From the NCBI GenBank assembly GCA_937959395.1, contig CALGLR010000035.1, positions 16,561 to 80,560 of the forward strand: 64,000 nucleotides of DNA, written 5' to 3'. Both the position numbers and the translations under genes were made by a program. Under the pieces are notes generated by a model, which worked only from the letters and a program-made list of their open reading frames with translations, was not told where the DNA came from and searched no databases. Below are positions 35,268-45,077 of this stretch, one piece after another. Source of the stretch: an uncultured Flavobacteriaceae bacterium. GTDB lineage: Bacteria; Bacteroidota; Bacteroidia; Flavobacteriales; Flavobacteriaceae. Every line of letters starts with the position of its first letter. Within the stretch, counting starts at the first letter, position 1.

Positions 35268-35434
35268 TAATCAAATTTTGCGATTTGAATAAATTTTACA
35301 CTAGCCAGGATTAAAAAACAAAGAAACAGAACCATAACAAAACGTTCCTTTAACAAAAGAAACACATTAAACAAATACTGCATCACAAAAAGGAGCAGAA
35401 ATAAAGTTATAACCGTTGTAAAAATCGTCTTCAT
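35267..35434 (-). CDS. small hydrophobic peptide, 55 aa, first gene of a YhhN-like operon
   Basis: A 55-codon ORF starting ATG at 35434 (MKTIFTTVITLFLLLFVMQY) and ending TAA at 35267-35269, where it overlaps the next ATG by one base. The product has two hydrophobic segments (about 5-28 and 32-46) separated by LKERF, so it could be a two-helix membrane peptide. It starts 29 nt downstream of a good -7 element, so it is the first open frame on the transcript. It shares no clear motif with the larger paralogues. It may be a real small protein or a translated leader; both fit the sequence. Confidence 0.5.
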   Translation of the reverse strand: MKTIFTTVITLFLLLFVMQYLFNVFLLLKERFVMVLFLCFLILASVKFIQIAKFD

Positions 35435-35462
35435 TGGGGCGTAGATTTAATATTTACAAAAG

Positions 35463-35517
35463 CAAATATACAATAAAATTACATATAATCGATAAAAATT
35501 ACTTTTAATCGATAAAA
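35463..35517 (-). promoter_or_regulatory. operon promoter with two ATCGAT elements (copy B)
   Basis: On the minus strand the -7 element TATATTTG (35470-35463) is 29 nt before the 55-aa ORF. Two ATCGAT sites lie at 35488-35493 and 35508-35513, 20 bp apart (two helical turns). The distal one sits in CTTTTAATCGATAAAAT, identical to copy A and at the same 44-bp distance from the -7 centre. The proximal site takes the place of the usual -33 TTG, which is absent. This pattern suggests an activator or a dedicated sigma factor. The remaining bases to 35649 show nothing further. Confidence 0.6.
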
Positions 35518-35649
35518 TCGTCGTGTTATGATATATTATCAGTAGAAGGTAAACATGATTTACTCAAATAAAACGCATTAAAGTATCCTAGGAAAGCAAA
35601 ATTAATAAGATAGAAAGCTATTTAAAAATTAATTTAAAGCAGAATAATT

Positions 35650-36396
35650 TTATAATGACTTTATTTCTAATTCGGTTTTCATTCCCTCCGAAGAAGATAT
35701 AGATTTTGTGTTTTTATCATGGTTTACATAAAGAAAAACAAACAAAAATCCTGAAAACAAAAATAAAGAACATATAACATTAACTATATCGTGTTGTTTC
35801 AAAAAATAATACGCGAGTTGAGTAAATTCAAAAAAAACGATAAACAAACAAGCGATAAACAAAAGTAAGGCCTTTGTAATATCATGATACAAATAGTTCA
35901 AAAATGACACAATTAGAACTTTAATAATCAAAATGTTATATAAATTTTCAAGAAAAAAATCTAGCAATGGCAACTCTCCAAAATTCTCATTAATTATATT
36001 ATTCAATATATAAAAAGTATAACTACCAAACAATAATAGTATTATTAAATGCGGCGTAAATCTTTTAAATAATTCTTTCATATTAATTTTCAAAAACATA
36101 AAAGCCAACAAACTTGAATAGGAAATAATATAACAAACTAAAGAAAATATATTAGCAAATTCTCGAAATTCTATGTAATAAAACACTGTAGTCTCTGCAA
36201 GCATATAACCCAAAAGAAACAAGAGAAATAAGGGATTAGTCTTTTTTCCTCTAAAAAGATAGTACGTACATAATACCAAAAAAGAGAACGCTCTAGAATA
36301 TTTTGTATAGTCAGATTTAAATAGGATTCCAGATACCAAATATCCTAAACCCAGAAGGAGTAATATTACCGCTATTATTCGTTTATTTGTTATCAT
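35650..36396 (-). CDS. YhhN-like multi-pass membrane protein, paralogue 6
   Basis: A 248-aa membrane protein with the same plan: SRAFSFLVLCTYYLF, LLGYMLAETTVFYY, KRFTPHLIILLLFGSY and YLYHDITKALLLFIAC then IVFFEFTQLAYYF. Here the SELVQ of the others reads FEFTQ, keeping the Glu and Gln. It is separated from the other five by about 380 nt and lacks the ATCGAT promoter; instead it has a 104-bp tandem repeat 67 nt upstream of its start. It is probably a single gene with separate regulation. Confidence 0.74.
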   Translation of the reverse strand: MITNKRIIAVILLLLGLGYLVSGILFKSDYTKYSRAFSFLVLCTYYLFRGKKTNPLFLLFLLGYMLAETTVFYYIEFREFANIFSLVCYIISYSSLLAFMFLKINMKELFKRFTPHLIILLLFGSYTFYILNNIINENFGELPLLDFFLENLYNILIIKVLIVSFLNYLYHDITKALLLFIACLFIVFFEFTQLAYYFLKQHDIVNVICSLFLFSGFLFVFLYVNHDKNTKSISSSEGMKTELEIKSL

Positions 36397-36462
36397 GTCA
36401 CTATTATTAAAAAATGGCCCAAAAAGCCAATTAACAAAATCAATAGTTATTTAAGATAAAAA

Positions 36463-36566
36463 GCATAATCGCATAATCGCATAATCGCATAATCGCATAA
36501 TCGCATAATGGAATAATCGCATAATGGAATAATCGCATAATGGAATAATCGCATAATGGAATAATT
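36463..36566. repeat. 13-copy 8-bp tandem repeat upstream of paralogue 6
   Basis: Thirteen head-to-tail 8-bp units fill 36463-36566 exactly. The first five are GCATAATC. The next eight alternate GCATAATG and GAATAATC (last one GAATAATT), so the array is also four 16-bp units. It lies in the 382-nt gap between the 3' end of ligA and the 5' end of paralogue 6. On the minus strand no frame through it contains a stop, and a 53-codon ORF (36601-36440) reads through it. Such microsatellites can change copy number by slippage and switch nearby expression. The rest of the gap holds only a weak hairpin. Confidence 0.92.
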
Positions 36567-36619
36567 AAAATCTGAAAACGTTTTATAAACAATAACTTCA
36601 TTTAAAAACCCAATAAGAC

Positions 36620-36645
36620 TAAAATTAGTTCTTTAATAACTAATC
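36620..36645 (-). terminator. weak hairpin, possible ligA terminator
   Basis: On the minus strand ATTAGTT (36644-36638) pairs with AACTAAT (36630-36624), followed by TTTT. The stem has only 7 bp and lies about 135 nt beyond the ligA stop. Confidence 0.3.
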
Positions 36646-36778
36646 TATCTATTTATGCTTAAAACAATCTTGCACAAATTAATACACATTACAAATGTAA
36701 CAAAAAAATGTATTTAAACAAACAAAAAACACACTTTATCGTTATAAATTGAATTTTTTGTAAGAAAAAACTTTAATT

Positions 36779-39357
<2,579 letters not shown>

Positions 39358-39383
39358 TTTATTTCCGCGAAAGCGGTAATTTT

Positions 39384-40292
39384 TTAAATTTTATTTTCTA
39401 TTCTTCTTCCTTTTAATAGTCTATCTTTTCCAAAAATATCTTTTTTCAATTCTACATCTATAAAATTACGATCTTCCATAAGCTTCAATGTTTCCTTTCC
39501 TAAATACTCATTAATTTCAAAAAACAATTCACCACCATTACATAGCTTCTCTTCTGCAAATTCTGTTATTTTTTTATAAAAAAGTAAAGGGTTTTCATTC
39601 TCAACAAACAATGCTAAGTGCGGCTCATTATTTAATACATTAGCCTGCATTTCAACCTTTTCTCTATTTCTAACATATGGCGGATTAGAAACAATCACAT
39701 CAAATTCTAAATTATTAAATTCTAAATACCTTTTTTCAGACTCCAATATATCTGTTTCAACAAAATTGATACTTACATTATTCAATTCGGCATTTTGTTT
39801 TGCTACTGTCAATGCTTTGGAAGAAACATCTAAAGCATAAACTCGAGCATTAGGCACATTTTTAGCTAATGAAATTGCAATGCAACCACTTCCTGTTCCT
39901 ATATCTAAAATAGTTATAGCTTTATTTTTTTCTTTTATTTTTTCAAGGTTTTGAATTCTATTCTCCAAACTAGCAATAACCCATTCTACCAATTCTTCGG
40001 TTTCTGGCCTAGGTATTAATGTATTTTCATTAACCTTAAAAGGCAAACCATAAAACTCAGTTTCTCCTAATATGTATTGAATAGGTTTTTCAGCTTTCAA
40101 ATGTTTTAACGCTTCAAAAAAAACAACTTGCTCTTCTTTAGTAATAGACATATTTGGCTCTAAGGCTAATTGCAAACGGGTAATTTTATAATAATGCTCA
40201 ATTATTAACACAAAAAAACTAGATACCTCTTCTTTCCCATAAAGTACATCTAAATCATTATGGAGTAAACTTTCTAAATCCTTAAGAGTCAT
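39384..40292 (-). CDS. prmC: peptide chain release factor N5-glutamine methyltransferase
   Basis: A 302-aa methyltransferase that modifies the GGQ glutamine of release factors RF1 and RF2. The SAM motif is ILDIGTGSGCIAISLA near residue 128, and the catalytic NPPY follows in VIVSNPPYVRNREKV near residue 207. IPRPETEELVEW precedes the SAM motif, as usual. Length is slightly above average because of a longer linker (ENRIQNLEKIKEKNKAI). It is probably the first gene of the prmC-LOG-ligA unit, as the GNAT gene upstream is 40 nt away and may also share the transcript. Confidence 0.93.
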   Translation of the reverse strand: MTLKDLESLLHNDLDVLYGKEEVSSFFVLIIEHYYKITRLQLALEPNMSITKEEQVVFFEALKHLKAEKPIQYILGETEFYGLPFKVNENTLIPRPETEELVEWVIASLENRIQNLEKIKEKNKAITILDIGTGSGCIAISLAKNVPNARVYALDVSSKALTVAKQNAELNNVSINFVETDILESEKRYLEFNNLEFDVIVSNPPYVRNREKVEMQANVLNNEPHLALFVENENPLLFYKKITEFAEEKLCNGGELFFEINEYLGKETLKLMEDRNFIDVELKKDIFGKDRLLKGRRIENKI

Positions 40293-40331
40293 AAATTTTA
40301 ATAGTTAACTTTTTGTATCGATAATTTAAAA

Positions 40332-40826
40332 TTATAATTCCTTAATCATCCATATCCCACAAGAATAGTGTCCTGTTTCACCTAATGCTCCTTCTAAATG
40401 CTTAAACCCAAAAGATTCATACATATTAATCGCTTCTTTAAGCTGGGAAGCACTTTCTAAATAACATTTCTTATAACCTAAACTTTCAGCCTCATCCAAA
40501 CATTTCTGAAATAGTTTTCTCCCATAACCTTTACCACGAACAATTGGAGAGAAATACATTTTTTGAAGCTCACATACTTTATCATCCTCAAAATTATTTA
40601 ATTGTTTAATTCCAGCCCCTCCTTGAACTATTCCGTCTTGAACAACCACAAAATAAACCTCATTTTCTTTCTGGTAAGACTCATACATCCTTGGAGTTTC
40701 ATTATCCTCATAGGCCGTCCCAACCATAGGTAGTTTATACTCAGGAAATACGGCACGTATTACACGTTCTAATTGCTCATTGTCTTGAGGTTCAATTTCT
40801 CTAATATTTATAGTACTTTTACTCAC
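40332..40826 (-). CDS. GNAT family N-acetyltransferase
   Basis: A 164-aa acetyltransferase with a GTG start at 40826. The acetyl-CoA motif VRGKGYGRKLFQ (Q/RxxGxG/A type) is near residues 95-106, preceded by LQKMYFSPI. The C-terminal SLGYKKCYLESASQLKEAI and YESFGF complete the fold. The acceptor is unknown. A TAnnTTTG element lies 46 nt upstream. Confidence 0.88.
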   Translation of the reverse strand: MSKSTINIREIEPQDNEQLERVIRAVFPEYKLPMVGTAYEDNETPRMYESYQKENEVYFVVVQDGIVQGGAGIKQLNNFEDDKVCELQKMYFSPIVRGKGYGRKLFQKCLDEAESLGYKKCYLESASQLKEAINMYESFGFKHLEGALGETGHYSCGIWMIKEL

Positions 40827-40871
40827 TTTATTATATTATTTTTATAACTATAATTTCTTATGAAGATACAG

Positions 40872-40879
40872 CAAATCTA
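40872..40879 (-). promoter_or_regulatory. candidate -7 promoter element for the GNAT-prmC-ligA unit
   Basis: Reads TAGATTTG on the minus strand, a full TAnnTTTG match, 46 nt before the GTG at 40826, in the short gap between two divergent genes. Confidence 0.4.
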
Positions 40880-40890
40880 AAAAAAAATTT

Positions 40891-41346
40891 ATGCATAAAT
40901 TAATAATCTTATCAACACTAATACTTAGTTTTTTTAGTTGCTCTGTAAAAGAAAAACCAGAATTTTTAAAAGTAGAAAACATTAAAATCAAAGAGTCTAG
41001 CGATGAGTTCATTACCTTAACTGCAAACGCTTATTTTAAAAACCCTAATATTGTTGGTGGCAAATTGGCAACCGAAGGCATTTCTATTTTTGTTAATGAT
41101 GTATTAATGGCACAAGTTGCTTCTGAAGAATTCAAAGTTCCTGCCAAGAAAGAATTTAGCGTGCCTCTTGAAGCAAAAATACCTACCGATCGCATATTGG
41201 ACAAAAAAAACTTAGGCGGCTTATTAAATAGTCTACTTAAGCGCAAAATAAAAGTACAGTACAAAGGGATTATAAATTATAAAGTTTTAGGATTTTCTGA
41301 CACCTATGATGTAGATCGAACTGAAGAAGTAAAAATTAAACTCTAA
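40891..41346 (+). CDS. LEA14-like lipoprotein
   Basis: A 151-aa lipoprotein with lipobox SFFSC (residues 13-17). The body has the LEA type 2 (LEA14/WHy) fold pattern: FITLTANAYFKNPNIVGGKL, ISIFVNDVLMAQ and FSVPLEAKI, with the conserved Asn-Pro in the first strand. Family members are tied loosely to stress or desiccation, but bacterial roles are not clear. Its stop is 3 nt before the ribD start, so it probably begins the rightward operon that runs through ribD. Confidence 0.75.
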   Translation: MHKLIILSTLILSFFSCSVKEKPEFLKVENIKIKESSDEFITLTANAYFKNPNIVGGKLATEGISIFVNDVLMAQVASEEFKVPAKKEFSVPLEAKIPTDRILDKKNLGGLLNSLLKRKIKVQYKGIINYKVLGFSDTYDVDRTEEVKIKL

Positions 41347-41349
41347 ACA

Positions 41350-42378
41350 TTGAAAAACCATGAAATCTACATAAGACGCTGTATCGCTATTGCAAAAAAT
41401 GCATTAGGATCCGCGAGACCAAACCCAATGGTTGGTAGTGTAATTGTACATAATAATAGTATTATTGGAGAAGGCTATACAAGCCCTTATGGTCAAAGCC
41501 ACGCAGAAGTAAACGCAATAAAATCTGTTAAAAACAAAAAATTATTAAACGAATCCACTCTTTACGTTACTTTAGAACCTTGCTCTCATTACGGAAAAAC
41601 CCCTCCATGTAGCGATCTTATAATTAAAAAGGGAATACCAAATGTTGTTATTGGCACAATTGATACCCATAGCAAAGTTTCTGGAAAAGGTATAGAAAAA
41701 CTAAAAACTGCTGGTATAAATGTAATTACTGGTGTTTTAGAGAATGAATGCAAACAGCATCATAAACGTTTTTTTGCGTTTCATAATAAGCAACGACCAT
41801 ACATTATATTAAAATGGGCAGAAACAGCTAATGGATTCATAGCTCCCGAAACTAAAAAAGACAAAAAACCAGTATGGATTACGAATAACATATCAAGACA
41901 ACTGGTACATAAATGGAGAACCGAAGAACAAGCCATTCTAGTTGGCACAAATACAGCACTACAAGACAACCCAAGCCTAACCGCAAGAGATTGGACAGGA
42001 AACAATCCCATTCGTATTGTATTAGATAAAGACAATAAATTATCCAAATCGCTTTCTATTTTTAATACTAAAGCAGAAACCATTGTTATATCTGCCATAC
42101 TTGAAAATGATTCTAAAATAGATTTTACATCTTCAGACACTATAGCAAAGCAAATTTGTAATATTCTGCATAATAAAAACATAAACTCGGTTATTATTGA
42201 AGGTGGGGCAAAAACACTACAAACTTTCATAAATGAAGGATTGTGGGACGAAGCCAGAGTGTTTAAAGGAAAAGCACATTTTAATAAAGGCGTGAAAGCT
42301 CCAGAATTCTCAGGAACACTAGTTTCAGAAGAAACTATTTTTGAGGATACTCTTTCTATATATACTAACAATAATTAA
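41350..42378 (+). CDS. ribD: bifunctional riboflavin deaminase/reductase
   Basis: A 342-aa RibD. The N-terminal cytidine-deaminase-like domain removes the amino group of the pyrimidine intermediate: zinc ligands in HAEVNAI and PCSHYGKTPPC. The C-terminal reductase domain has LKWAETANGFIAP, a region near GTNTALQDNPSLTAR and VIIEGGAKTL. The start is TTG at 41350 (MKNHEIYIRRCIAIA), which gives the N-terminus expected for the family; no ATG is available upstream. It starts 3 nt after the LEA-like gene. Confidence 0.94.
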   Translation: MKNHEIYIRRCIAIAKNALGSARPNPMVGSVIVHNNSIIGEGYTSPYGQSHAEVNAIKSVKNKKLLNESTLYVTLEPCSHYGKTPPCSDLIIKKGIPNVVIGTIDTHSKVSGKGIEKLKTAGINVITGVLENECKQHHKRFFAFHNKQRPYIILKWAETANGFIAPETKKDKKPVWITNNISRQLVHKWRTEEQAILVGTNTALQDNPSLTARDWTGNNPIRIVLDKDNKLSKSLSIFNTKAETIVISAILENDSKIDFTSSDTIAKQICNILHNKNINSVIIEGGAKTLQTFINEGLWDEARVFKGKAHFNKGVKAPEFSGTLVSEETIFEDTLSIYTNNN

Positions 42379-42406
42379 AAATCTCGATAACTAATCGAGG
42401 AATACT

Positions 42407-43018
42407 ATGATTAAAACTTTAATATTCGATTTTGGAGATGTTTTTATAAACCTAGACAAAGAAGGCGCTATGGAAAATGCGCTAAACCTGTTTGAAACTG
42501 AAACGCTTTCAGAAGAGATACTTGCCATGAACAATCTATACGAACAAGGACTTCTTTCTACAGAAGAGTTTATTGATTTCTATCTTGATAACTTTCCTAA
42601 ACTCGAAAAAGAAGATATTATAGAAGCATGGAATTACATATTGCTTGATTTCCCTAAAAAAAGACTTGATTTTATTAAAAAACTATCTAATAACAAAGCT
42701 TACAAATTAATACTATTAAGTAACACCAATGAGCTACATATTAATTGGATTAAAGAAAACATTTCTTTTTACGAAGAATTTAAAAATTGTTTTGACGTCT
42801 TTTACCTCTCACATGAAATACAATTAAGAAAACCAGAACCTAACATTTTTGAATTTGTACTTAAAGAAAACAACTTAAAGGTTAAAGAATGCTTATTTAT
42901 AGATGATACTAAAGAAAATATAGATACCGCCTCAGAATTAGGCATTCATACATGGAATAACAATCCTAAAATAGAAGATATAACAGATTTATTCACCATA
43001 AAAAAAGATCTGTTTTGA
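42407..43018 (+). CDS. HAD superfamily phosphatase (YihX-like)
   Basis: A 203-aa HAD-IA hydrolase. Motif I is IFDFGDVFI near residues 6-14, with the nucleophilic Asp followed by Phe-Gly, as in YihX-type sugar phosphatases rather than the usual DxD. Motif II is ILLSNTNE, motif III the Lys in LRKPEPNIFEF, and motif IV is LFIDDTKENI. The substrate is unknown; YihX acts on glucose 1-phosphate. The stop overlaps the start of the EamA gene by 4 nt. Confidence 0.88.
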   Translation: MIKTLIFDFGDVFINLDKEGAMENALNLFETETLSEEILAMNNLYEQGLLSTEEFIDFYLDNFPKLEKEDIIEAWNYILLDFPKKRLDFIKKLSNNKAYKLILLSNTNELHINWIKENISFYEEFKNCFDVFYLSHEIQLRKPEPNIFEFVLKENNLKVKECLFIDDTKENIDTASELGIHTWNNNPKIEDITDLFTIKKDLF

Positions 43019-43869
43019 TAAACCTCATACTAAGTGTATTTTTCTCCAGTTCTCTTTATGTCATTTTTAAATATTTTGAGAAGTATAAAATTAACACACT
43101 TCAAGCCATAATAACTAATTATGTTATCGCTTGCACTTGCGGAGTTTTATTTTACAAAGGCAAAGTAGATGTTACAACTATTCATGAGCAACCCTGGTTT
43201 ATTGGTGCCATTATTTTAGGATTTTTATTTATAGCCATTTTTAACCTCATGGCATTAACTTCACAGAAAAACGGACTTTCTGTAGCTTCTGTATCTGGAA
43301 AAATGGCAGTAGTTATACCCATTATATTTGCAGTTATTGTATACAAAGAGCAATTAACACTACTAAACAGCTTAGGTATTTTAATAGCCTTATTTGCCGT
43401 ATACTTTACCTCTGTTAAAGAAACTACAATCGCCTTTAATAAAAAAACACTTATTTATCCTGTCTTACTATTCTTCGGTTCTGGAATTATAGATACTTTT
43501 ATAAAGTATATGGAAACCAACTATGTAACCAATAGTGAAGTTCCTTTTTTCCTATCTATTGTTTTTGGTATAGCAGGACTAGCTGGGCTTGTTACATTAT
43601 TAATTAAAGGAGATTTAAAAATTGAATTCAAAAATATTATTGGAGGTATCATTTTAGGGGTTCCAAATTATTTTTCTATGGCATATTTAATAAAAGCATT
43701 ACAAAACGAAAACTTAAATAGCTCCACAATATTTACAATTAACAATGTAGCAATAGTTGCATTAACAACTCTTTTTGCTATTGTGTTTTTTAAAGAAAAA
43801 CTAAGTAAAAAGAACTGGCTTGGTATTGTTTTAGCCATAATTAGTATATTATTTGTTGCAAACGCATAA
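43015..43869 (+). CDS. EamA/DMT family transporter
   Basis: A 284-aa inner-membrane protein with ten predicted helices in two EamA repeats; each half ends with the typical pattern (VYKEQLTLLNSLGILIALF and FFKEKLSKKNWLGIVLAII). Such transporters export metabolites or amino acids, with substrate unknown here. The start is TTG at 43015, overlapping the HAD gene stop; translation is likely coupled. Confidence 0.88.
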   Translation: MINLILSVFFSSSLYVIFKYFEKYKINTLQAIITNYVIACTCGVLFYKGKVDVTTIHEQPWFIGAIILGFLFIAIFNLMALTSQKNGLSVASVSGKMAVVIPIIFAVIVYKEQLTLLNSLGILIALFAVYFTSVKETTIAFNKKTLIYPVLLFFGSGIIDTFIKYMETNYVTNSEVPFFLSIVFGIAGLAGLVTLLIKGDLKIEFKNIIGGIILGVPNYFSMAYLIKALQNENLNSSTIFTINNVAIVALTTLFAIVFFKEKLSKKNWLGIVLAIISILFVANA

Positions 43870-43873
43870 AAAT

Positions 43874-44482
43874 TTGAACATTACAGATACTTATAGAACT
43901 ATTTTAAAAGCTCCTGAAGAAACGCTTTTTAAAGACAAAAACAGTAAGTTTTTTGGATACGCGTTTCCTATCTCGAAAGAAGAAGACGTTAAAAAACACA
44001 TTGAAGTTTTAAAAAAGCAACACCATTCGGCAAGACATTGGTGTTACGCTTACCAACTAGGAACCGAAACTATTAAATATAGAGCCAATGACGATGGAGA
44101 ACCAAGTAATAGTGCAGGAATGCCTATTTATGGACAGATACAATCTTACAAAATAACCAATATACTAATTGTTGTTGTACGTTACTTTGGAGGCGTTAAA
44201 TTAGGCGTTGGCGGTTTAATTAATGCTTACAAGACCAGCGCCCAACTCTCATTAGAGGCTTCAAAAATAGTAGAACGCACTATAAATATTAATTACCTAA
44301 TTACTTTCGACTACAAGAACATGAACAAAGTAATGCGTGTTATAAAAGAACATCAATTAAATATTATTGATCAAAAACTCGAATTAAATTGTCAAATAAA
44401 AATTTTTGTTAGAAAAAAAGATGCTGAAAAAATAAAATCAATTTTTGAATCAATTTACGAAGTATCTATTAAAATTATTTAA
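43874..44482 (+). CDS. IMPACT/YigZ family protein
   Basis: A 202-aa member of the IMPACT (UPF0029) family, a ribosome- or RNA-associated protein in bacteria. I place the start at TTG 43874 (MNITDTYRTILKAPEE), 4 nt after the EamA stop; the frame is open further up but only over the EamA gene. SKFFGYAFPI, HHSARHWCYAYQLG and the family signature NDDGEPSNSAGMPIYGQI are followed by VVRYFGGVKLGVGGLINAY. Its last 8 nt overlap the convergent thioesterase gene. Confidence 0.92.
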   Translation: MNITDTYRTILKAPEETLFKDKNSKFFGYAFPISKEEDVKKHIEVLKKQHHSARHWCYAYQLGTETIKYRANDDGEPSNSAGMPIYGQIQSYKITNILIVVVRYFGGVKLGVGGLINAYKTSAQLSLEASKIVERTININYLITFDYKNMNKVMRVIKEHQLNIIDQKLELNCQIKIFVRKKDAEKIKSIFESIYEVSIKII

Positions 44483-44876
44483 AATTTAATTTATCGATAA
44501 AATATTTAGGTGGTCTTGTAGGGCGATTCCTATTTATATCAACAAAAGCTAAAACTGTATTTGCAGTTGATAGAATTTCTCCCAAATCATTCGAAATTTC
44601 ATATTCGAATTCTACCATTGCAGTAGGTTTTTTTTTGAGTTGAGTTTTTACTTTAATAAGATCATCATAATAAGCTGATTTTTTGAAATTTATAGATAAA
44701 GAAACTACAGGAAGTGCAATTCCTTCTTTTTCCATTTCCTTATATGAAATTCCTAACTTTCTCAACCATTCAATTCTCGCCATCTCTAAATATAATGCGT
44801 AATTCCCGTGATGCACTACTCCCATTTGATCAGTTTCACCATACCTCACTCTTATTTGTATTTCATCGAATTTCAT
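44475..44876 (-). CDS. acyl-CoA thioesterase of the YbgC/4HBT family
   Basis: A 133-aa hotdog-fold thioesterase. The catalytic segment is YGETDQMGVVHHGNYALYLEMAR (residues 13-35), with Asp17 and the His-rich stretch. It hydrolyses acyl-CoA or acyl-ACP thioesters; YbgC acts with the Tol-Pal system in some bacteria, but no tol genes are near. It stands alone, converges on and overlaps the IMPACT gene, and diverges from dnaA. Confidence 0.9.
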   Translation of the reverse strand: MKFDEIQIRVRYGETDQMGVVHHGNYALYLEMARIEWLRKLGISYKEMEKEGIALPVVSLSINFKKSAYYDDLIKVKTQLKKKPTAMVEFEYEISNDLGEILSTANTVLAFVDINRNRPTRPPKYFIDKLNFK

Positions 44877-45077
44877 GGGCTATATTTATTATTTTTTTGT
44901 AGTTTCGGATATCTGATTAAACATGGTGAAAAAAAACTACAAATTCAATACAAATACATTTTTTTTTTAAAAATTTTGTTCACATATTTGCCCTATAACA
45001 AAATCAAGACACCCTCATCCTTCTTTTGTTTATTTTAATCAAAAACTAGTAATAAAAATTAATCCTCTATTATAACA

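Noticed and set aside
36463..36566. CRISPR array
   Set aside because: The units are 8 bp with no spacers; this is a simple tandem repeat.
41781..42371. 196-codon frame antisense to ribD
   Set aside because: Fully inside ribD, with no family signature; a shadow of a well supported gene.
44877..45077. Possible replication origin upstream of dnaA
   Set aside because: The gap is A/T-rich but I find no cluster of DnaA boxes (TTATCCACA or close variants) and no repeated 13-mers; a GC-skew analysis over the whole chromosome would be needed.
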